Source: Corynebacterium sp. (GTDB lineage Bacteria; Actinomycetota; Actinomycetes; Mycobacteriales; Mycobacteriaceae). From it: 10,515 nucleotides of DNA. Shown here in pieces: positions 5,863 to 10,515 of this stretch (position 1 is the stretch's first letter; each line of letters opens with the position of its first letter). The stretch lies in contig NZ_JAPJNQ010000075.1 in NCBI RefSeq assembly GCF_030826625.1, positions 1 through 10,515 on the forward strand, in the 5' to 3' direction. The notes beneath the pieces are model-generated. The model was not told the origin of the DNA. It searched no databases and saw only the letters and a program-made list of their open reading frames with translations. Made by a program: the position numbers and the translations under genes.

Positions 5863-7359
5863 TTAACCCTTCTGCTTCGGAGTCTGCGCTTGTTCTACAC
5901 CCTGATCATCAGCGGCATCGGGCGCTTGCGTGGCTGCTTCGGCAGCGCGCGCGGATGAGCTGTCAGGCCGTTTCTTGGCGACCCAACCCTCGATGTTGCG
6001 CTGCCGACCACCCGAGACCGCGAGTGCTCCTGGTGGAACATCGTCTTTAATTACTGTACCTGCCCCGGAATAGGCGCCATCACCCACCGTCACTGGTGCG
6101 ATAAACATTGTGTCCGAACCAGTGCGTACATGGTCACCGACGACGGTGTGGTTTTTGTTTACCCCGTCATAGTTCACGAAGACTGACGAGGCACCGATAT
6201 TTGAATGCTTGCCGATGGTGGCGTCGCCGACGTAGGTCAGGTGCGGCACCTTGGAACCTTGCCCGATCGTGGCTTTCTTCGTTTCTACGAAACCACCTAG
6301 TTTTGCCTCGTTGCCCAGGTCGGTTCCTGGGCGCAGGTAGGTAAACGGGCCGACATTTGCGCGTGCACCAATGCGTGAGCTTTCACCATGGGCGCGAATC
6401 ACGCGGGCATCCTGGCCGACGGTGACATCTCGCAACGTGGTATCTGGGCCGATTTCCGCGCCGTCGGCGATTGACGTCGTGCCCCACAGCTGGGTGCCGG
6501 GGTGGATGGTCACATCCTGGCCGACGGTGACATCGGCACCGATCCAGGTGGAATCTGGATCAACGATTGTTGCCCCACCCAGCATCGCGTCTTCGACGGT
6601 ACGCCGGTTGAACTCTTTGGCCGCCGCTGCCAATTGCACTCGGTTGTTAACTCCAGCTAATTCGCCTTCGTCAGCGGCAACGAAAGCTCCGACACCGTGG
6701 CCAGCCTCGCGTGCGAGCGCCAGCACGTCAGTGATGTAAAGCTCTCCCTGTGCATTATCGGTATTGAGCTTGGTCAATGCTTCGCGCAGTACCGCGGCAT
6801 CGAAGGCGAAAACTCCGGAGTTGATCTCGTTGATTTTGCGGATTTCTTCCGAGGCATCTTTATGTTCCACGATCGCGGTGACCTGGGAGTTTTTATCGCG
6901 AACGATGCGGCCGTAGCCGGTGGCGTCGGCAAGCTCCACCGAAAGCACCGTCACGCCTGCTTGGGTAGTTTCGTGGTGATCGCGCAACTGATCCAAAGTT
7001 TCTGGGCGCAGCAGGGGCACATCCGCATTGGTGACAATGATTGTGCCTTGGAAATCCGCCAGAGCATCCATGGCGCACTGCACGGCGTGCCCGGTGCCGT
7101 TTTGCTCTTTTTGTACCGCGGCGGTCAACGTGCGGCCGAGTTCGTCGGCAAGCTTGTCGACGGCTGGGGTTACCTGCTCGCGCTGGTGGCCAACGACGAC
7201 GACGATTTGTGCCGGGTCAAGGCCTGCTGCGGCATGCACGCTGTGTGAGAGCAGCGAACGACCGCCGATTTCATGCAGCGTTTTCTGGGTGGCGGATTTC
7301 ATCCGCGTGCCGGCGCCGGCCGCCAAGATGATGACCGAGCAGGAAGATTGATGAGCCAC
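5863..7359 (-). CDS. glmU: Bifunctional GlmU: GlcN-1-P acetyltransferase / GlcNAc-1-P uridyltransferase
   Basis: It carries out the last two steps to UDP-GlcNAc, the precursor of peptidoglycan: acetylation of glucosamine 1-phosphate by acetyl-CoA, then uridylylation by UTP. The protein is 498 residues. The N-terminal pyrophosphorylase domain has LAAGAGTRMKS (12-22), QNGTGHA (86-92) and TNADVPLL (110-117). A left-handed beta-helix of hexapeptide repeats runs from about 264 to 445, with acetyltransferase motifs RPGT (343-346), GGFVETKKA (355-363), PHLTYVGDA (372-380, likely catalytic His373) and GSDTMFIAPV (414-423). After WVAKKRP the last 34 or so residues are an Ala/Gln/Asp-rich, probably disordered tail. 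The start is GTG 7357-7359 with AGGAG 12 bases upstream, a slightly long spacing; no other start fits. prs follows 4 bases after the stop. Confidence 0.97.
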   Translation of the reverse strand: MAHQSSCSVIILAAGAGTRMKSATQKTLHEIGGRSLLSHSVHAAAGLDPAQIVVVVGHQREQVTPAVDKLADELGRTLTAAVQKEQNGTGHAVQCAMDALADFQGTIIVTNADVPLLRPETLDQLRDHHETTQAGVTVLSVELADATGYGRIVRDKNSQVTAIVEHKDASEEIRKINEINSGVFAFDAAVLREALTKLNTDNAQGELYITDVLALAREAGHGVGAFVAADEGELAGVNNRVQLAAAAKEFNRRTVEDAMLGGATIVDPDSTWIGADVTVGQDVTIHPGTQLWGTTSIADGAEIGPDTTLRDVTVGQDARVIRAHGESSRIGARANVGPFTYLRPGTDLGNEAKLGGFVETKKATIGQGSKVPHLTYVGDATIGKHSNIGASSVFVNYDGVNKNHTVVGDHVRTGSDTMFIAPVTVGDGAYSGAGTVIKDDVPPGALAVSGGRQRNIEGWVAKKRPDSSSARAAEAATQAPDAADDQGVEQAQTPKQKG

Positions 7360-7388
7360 GGCGAAAATTCACTCCTGAACAAATGGGG

Positions 7389-7406
7389 ATTAACTAATTA
7401 ACTAAT
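7389..7406. repeat. Tandem 8-bp repeat ATTAACTA in the glmU leader
   Basis: Two perfect copies of ATTAACTA (7389-7396 and 7397-7404) followed by AT form an 18-base AT-only block apart from two C's, in a GC-rich neighbourhood, about 30 bases before the glmU start. It could be an operator or simply an AT-rich leader that keeps the start open. I recognise no regulator motif. Confidence 0.6.
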
Positions 7407-7413
7407 GGCACCA

Positions 7414-7419
7414 ATCATA
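7414..7419 (-). promoter_or_regulatory. Candidate -10 of the glmU operon
   Basis: TATGAT on the minus strand, the same hexamer as at rplY, lies 54 bases before the glmU GTG. The -35 region is GC-rich and gives no match. A start near 7407 would place the ATTAACTA repeat at the very beginning of the transcript. There is no terminator-like structure between the upstream transporter gene and glmU, so readthrough could also feed this operon. Confidence 0.35.
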
Positions 7420-7462
7420 ACGATCTGTCTGCGGCTGCGCGCTGACATCCATGGCTGGCGAA

Positions 7463-8818
7463 CTAGCGCTGGTGTGGCTCGGAGACTTCCGGAAGGCTGC
7501 GAGCTGCCCAAACGCCGCCCAGCCCAATGACTGCCAAAAAGACTAACGCCCACAGTGGTCCTTGAATGGCGATGACTGATGACAACGCACCGACTAGCAA
7601 CAAAACCACACCCATGATGGTGTTTGCCGCGCCGGTATAGCGGGTGCGTTGATCATCTTCGGCCATATCCACCAAGTACGTTGATCGCGCGACCCGGATC
7701 GCGGCGTGGGCGAGGGAGACCAAGAAAAACCCCAGCGGAAATGCGACCGTGTTCCACCAGTGTGGCGCTGTGAGTGCACTCAAAACCAGGATTAAAAGCA
7801 CGACCGACGATGCTCCGGCGGCAGCAGCCATCACGGTTTTGGATGAGCGATCCGACCAGATCCCCGAAACCCTGCCTGCCAACAGAGCAGATAAACCAGA
7901 AACGAGCACAAATGGAGCAAGATCGGCGAAACCAGAAATTGTGGTGGAGGCTGTGGTGCCCTCTGCCTGCGCACTGGTGGCTTGCGCGCTGGCGGCGACG
8001 ATAAACGCGGTGGAAAGTGCAGAGACCAACAGCAATGAGCGAACGAGGACGAAGCGGCGGAACAGTTCGTCATCGCGCACCAAATTCCAGGTATCGGTGT
8101 ACCACGCAGAGTTCGGCGTCTCGGTGCGCTTCGGAGTCGCGTGGAGATGTTCATCCACTCGTGCAAAGACCACCGCCGCCAGGGCCCAAGCGAACGCACC
8201 AATGGCGATGAGAATCGCTCCGACCCAGATCGGCATGGGGGCAGGCAGGAAAAGCAACACGATGCCGACGATGATGGTGACAGTGCCAGCGAGTGTCGTC
8301 GCCAAGCCTGTGACAGCTCCGCGCCGGCCCTTCGAGATTGCCCGGCCCATCACATCTTTGCCGGATAACGACGACAACGAGCGGAAGGTTGCGAGCAGTG
8401 CCAGCAGTACGACGACGGCGATGCCGAGCGCGCTTCCGCTAAGCGTTTGGGCAGCGAGAGCCAGCAGCCCTGCACAGGTGGCTTGTCCCGCTGAACCGAT
8501 AATCCAGACTCGTTTGCGCGAACGACGGTGTGACGTCACCCAACGACGCAGTGGAGCCTGAGGGAGCATCGCTAAAGATTCACGAACCGGAACCAACAAA
8601 CCGAAAAAGAAGGCTGGCACCCCAGCAGCGGTAAGCAGCCACGGCAGTACGGTTTTGGCGGAGGCGGTTTGATCACCGACATTTTGCAGGCCATTGGCGG
8701 TGGCGATGAGTCGTCCGTTGGCGCGCTCAACGCGTGCTGCCGGGGCTGCAGAATCAGCTGCGTTGATAGCGTTGCCTGCGAACTCTTGCGGTGCGGAATC
8801 TGGGGAGTCTGGATTCAT
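7463..8818 (-). CDS. MFS-type multi-pass membrane transporter, substrate unknown
   Basis: A 451-residue inner-membrane protein. About 56 hydrophilic Ala-rich residues precede roughly 11 recognisable hydrophobic segments (around 57-76, 105-124, 130-147, 168-191, 196-219, 256-277, 299-317, 329-350, 357-376, 398-417, 421-440), with a cytoplasmic-type loop rich in charge at 220-255 between the halves. GRVSGIWSDRSSKTVM (315-330) resembles the major facilitator motif A, and PVRESLAMLPQAPLRRWV (77-94) lies where a subset of bacterial MFS-like permeases have PVRES...LPQ. The start is ATG 8816-8818; no good Shine-Dalgarno precedes it, so it may be leaderless. It is divergent from tRNA-Gln and 103 bases upstream of glmU. 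Substrate cannot be told from sequence; efflux is a guess only. Confidence 0.8.
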   Translation of the reverse strand: MNPDSPDSAPQEFAGNAINAADSAAPAARVERANGRLIATANGLQNVGDQTASAKTVLPWLLTAAGVPAFFFGLLVPVRESLAMLPQAPLRRWVTSHRRSRKRVWIIGSAGQATCAGLLALAAQTLSGSALGIAVVVLLALLATFRSLSSLSGKDVMGRAISKGRRGAVTGLATTLAGTVTIIVGIVLLFLPAPMPIWVGAILIAIGAFAWALAAVVFARVDEHLHATPKRTETPNSAWYTDTWNLVRDDELFRRFVLVRSLLLVSALSTAFIVAASAQATSAQAEGTTASTTISGFADLAPFVLVSGLSALLAGRVSGIWSDRSSKTVMAAAAGASSVVLLILVLSALTAPHWWNTVAFPLGFFLVSLAHAAIRVARSTYLVDMAEDDQRTRYTGAANTIMGVVLLLVGALSSVIAIQGPLWALVFLAVIGLGGVWAARSLPEVSEPHQR

Positions 8819-8850
8819 GCTTTTAGGCTAATGGAAGAACACACTGCGGT

Positions 8851-8880
8851 TTGTGCATTCGTGGCATCATTGTGTAAAGT
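8851..8880 (+). promoter_or_regulatory. Possible tRNA-Gln promoter
   Basis: TTGTGC (8851-8856) and TAAAGT (8875-8880) are spaced 18 bases apart, with TG just before the -10 at one base offset. Transcription would start near 8887 and give a roughly 34-base leader for RNase P to remove. Each hexamer matches only about half to two thirds of consensus, so this is a weak call in the 102-base gap between the divergent genes. Confidence 0.3.
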
Positions 8881-8920
8881 TGCAAGCCGTTGGTGATCCG
8901 CACAGCGGTGATGCTGACGT

Positions 8921-8992
8921 TTCCCCATGGTGTAATCGGCAACACTACGGTTTTTGGTACCGTCATTCTAGGTTCGAGTCCTGGTGGGGAAG
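8921..8992 (+). tRNA. tRNA-Gln (anticodon UUG)
   Basis: The full cloverleaf can be traced. The 7-pair acceptor stem is TTCCCCA (8921-8927) with TGGGGAA (8985-8991), and the discriminator is G8992. The D stem is GTGT/ACAC (8930-8933, 8942-8945). The anticodon stem is ACGGT/ACCGT (8947-8951, 8959-8963) with loop TTTTGGT and anticodon TTG at 8954-8956. The T stem is CTAGG/CCTGG (8968-8972, 8980-8984) around TTCGAGT. CCA is not encoded. The first pair is U1-A72, the known determinant for tRNA-Gln in bacteria that make Gln-tRNA by GatCAB transamidation of misacylated Glu-tRNA, which suits an actinobacterium. G37 after the anticodon is, as I recall, usual in actinobacterial tRNA-Gln. It reads CAA and, by wobble, CAG codons. 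Confidence 0.96.
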
Positions 8993-8993
8993 C

Positions 8994-8999
8994 TTTTTT
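8994..8999 (+). terminator. T-tract directly after tRNA-Gln
   Basis: Six T's follow two bases after the discriminator. The GC-rich acceptor/T-arm fold just upstream could serve as the terminator hairpin, or the T-tract may only mark the trailer. Readthrough into mfd 59 bases on is possible. There is no separate hairpin. Confidence 0.4.
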
Positions 9000-9057
9000 C
9001 ATATTAGGGGGTAAGGCTCCAGCCATCAGCCATCTCAGTCAGGAGAATGATCCCGAA

Positions 9058-10515
9058 GTGAATATGCTCGCCGGCCTATTAAAAGTTGCTGCCAGCGATC
9101 CGAAACTCAAAGGGCTCATCAATCATGTTGGTGAACCAACCCTGCACATTACCGGCATTACGCAAGCTCGACCCTGGGCTATCGGCACCTTGGCGCACCA
9201 TGCACCAGTAGTGGTGCTCACCGCGACTGGCAGGGAAGCCGAAGACATTACTGCAGAACTTGCGGCGATGCTGGGCGATAAAGTCGCGATGTTTCCGGCT
9301 TGGGAAACTCTTCCGCACGAGCGGCTTTCACCAGGAGCTGACATCGTCGGCAAGCGTGCGGCTGTGCTGCACCGTTTAGACGAGTTGCAAGTTATCGTCA
9401 CCCCCGCCCGTGGATTGGCGCAGCCGGTGCTGGAATCTGTCGACGGCCGGGCGCCGATTAGCCTGGCTGAAGAACAGGAATATGACTTTGACCAGCTGGT
9501 TTCTGAATTAGAATTCCGTGCCTATTCGCACGTCGATATGGTCAGTAAAAAAGGCCAGTTTGCCAAACGTGGCGGCATCGTCGATGTCTATCCCACCACC
9601 CTGGACTATCCAGTGCGCATCGAATTCTGGGGTGATGAAATCACCGATATCCGCCAGTTTTCGGTCGCAGACCAACGCACGATCTCCGAGATCGAAGTTG
9701 GCAAAGTCGATATTTTCCCGGCTCGTGAACTGCCCATTACCGATGCGGTAGCAGCGAAAGCGGAAAAACTCGCACGCGAGTATGCTTCCAACGCGACGCT
9801 AGCGGAATTGCTCACCAAGATCTCGGAAAAGATCCCGTCGGAAGGCATGGAAGCGCTGCTTCCGGTGCTGACGGATGCGCCGATGGTGTCGTTGGTGGAC
9901 CTGGTGCCGGACAACACGCACGTGCTGGTCATGGACCCAGAAAAGGTGCGTCGTAGGGTAGAGGACCTGCACGAGACCGACGTAGAATTCTTAGCCGCCA
10001 GCTGGGAAGCCGCAGCGATGGGGGCAGATGGTCCCGTTGCCCACAACAAGCTTGATCTATCTGCGGCGAATTACCTCTCCTTAGAGGCACTCGAAGATAT
10101 CGCGCGGGAACGTGGCAACTCCTGGTGGACGTTCGCGCCTCCGGGAATGTTTGCTGCCGACGAGGCTGCAACGTTGCCACTCGAATTCGAAGCTGGGCCG
10201 CAGCCGAAAGGCGACGCCAAAGAAATCGAAGCCATGATGTCGCAATTGCGCGCGCACTGTCAGGCCGGGGGACGCGCCGCCTATATCGCCCCTGCTGCGG
10301 GTGCTATCAAACGCATGGCGGAACGCTTCCGCGAAAACGGAATTTCGGCCCACGTCGCTGAGCCAGGCTGGCAACCAAATTCTGGTGAAATTACTCTTTA
10401 CCAGGCACTGAGTCATGCCGGATTGGTCTTTCCGAAAGTGCGCAACCAGCACGACGGAGCGACGCTGCCGCTGGTGGTAGTGACCGAAACCGACCTTACG
10501 GGTAACCGGGTTGGT
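9058..10515 (+). CDS. mfd: Transcription-repair coupling factor Mfd, N-terminal part (cut by window end)
   Basis: Mfd removes RNA polymerase stalled at DNA damage and recruits UvrA for nucleotide excision repair. The window holds 486 codons, open to the last base; the family is about 1,150-1,250 residues. The visible part is the UvrB-like N-terminal module, with FPAWETLPHERLSP (79-92) and GQFAKRGGIVDVYP (166-179), both shared with UvrB and used in UvrA contact. A less conserved region follows, and the window ends at VVVTETDLTGNRVG, just before the RNA polymerase-interacting domain; the translocase motor is outside. The start is GTG 9058-9060 with AGGAG 12 bases upstream (9041-9045); the in-frame ATG at 9064 is an alternative at 18 bases. 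The frame upstream is open to the tRNA but has no start codon. It lies 65 bases downstream of tRNA-Gln on the same strand. Confidence 0.95.
   Translation, partial: MNMLAGLLKVAASDPKLKGLINHVGEPTLHITGITQARPWAIGTLAHHAPVVVLTATGREAEDITAELAAMLGDKVAMFPAWETLPHERLSPGADIVGKRAAVLHRLDELQVIVTPARGLAQPVLESVDGRAPISLAEEQEYDFDQLVSELEFRAYSHVDMVSKKGQFAKRGGIVDVYPTTLDYPVRIEFWGDEITDIRQFSVADQRTISEIEVGKVDIFPARELPITDAVAAKAEKLAREYASNATLAELLTKISEKIPSEGMEALLPVLTDAPMVSLVDLVPDNTHVLVMDPEKVRRRVEDLHETDVEFLAASWEAAAMGADGPVAHNKLDLSAANYLSLEALEDIARERGNSWWTFAPPGMFAADEAATLPLEFEAGPQPKGDAKEIEAMMSQLRAHCQAGGRAAYIAPAAGAIKRMAERFRENGISAHVAEPGWQPNSGEITLYQALSHAGLVFPKVRNQHDGATLPLVVVTETDLTGNRVG

Noticed and set aside
4986..6050. A 354-codon open frame on the plus strand across prs and glmU
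   Set aside because: It lies antisense to two firmly identified genes, its translation shows no family motifs, and its openness follows from the codon bias of the genes opposite.
8921..8999. tRNA-Gln as an attachment site for an integrative element
   Set aside because: No integrase gene and no repeated tRNA 3' end is present in the window; the neighbours on both sides are housekeeping genes.
9047..9061. Four-codon reading frame (ATG to TGA) overlapping the mfd start, as a possible leader peptide
   Set aside because: The ATG is only one base from the AGGAG, too close for efficient initiation, and such tiny frames arise by chance.
1..10515. CRISPR array, toxin-antitoxin pair, phage defence genes or biosynthetic cluster
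   Set aside because: No regularly spaced repeats and no recognisable nuclease, toxin or synthase genes were found; apart from the IS remnants and the two enzymes of unknown substrate, all genes are core functions.

Overview
The window looks like chromosomal DNA of a Corynebacterium-type actinobacterium. The basis is the close match, from memory, of GlnA, Prs and GlmU to Corynebacterium glutamicum proteins, the actinobacterial style of tRNA-Gln, moderately high GC with GTG and TTG starts beside ATG, and the grouping of glmU, prs, rplY, pth and mfd. The species cannot be fixed from sequence alone.

Layout. Bases 1-1012 are a graveyard of two nested IS3-family insertion sequences, both read rightward. 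The right end of one (IS A, transposase frameshifted near its 3' end) ends at about 481 and abuts the 3' part of an IS150-like element (IS B, in-frame TAA at 664-666). IS B keeps its right terminal repeat, which ends at about 1012, only 32 bases from the glnA stop codon. From 1045 to 8818 seven genes run leftward; in transcription order they are an MFS-type transporter, glmU, prs, a short-chain dehydrogenase (SDR), rplY, pth and glnA. A divergent tRNA-Gln (anticodon UUG) lies at 8921-8992, followed rightward by mfd, which is cut by the window edge.

How the genes fit together. glmU, prs and the SDR gene form a tight operon: 4 bases separate glmU and prs, and prs and the SDR share one base in a TAATG overlap. 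It supplies UDP-GlcNAc for the cell wall and PRPP for nucleotide, histidine and tryptophan synthesis; the SDR's substrate is unknown. A hairpin with a T-rich tail closes this operon and overlaps a good extended -10 for rplY, so transcription appears to restart there. rplY (5S rRNA-binding L25/CTC protein) and pth (peptidyl-tRNA hydrolase) are a translation pair separated by a hairpin without a U-tract. glnA (adenylylation-type glutamine synthetase) follows with its own candidate promoter and a TTG start.

I found no convincing undescribed multi-gene system. The points most worth a second look are the nested IS remnant against the 3' end of glnA, the coupled SDR of unknown role, and the structured rplY leader with its overlapping terminator and promoter.
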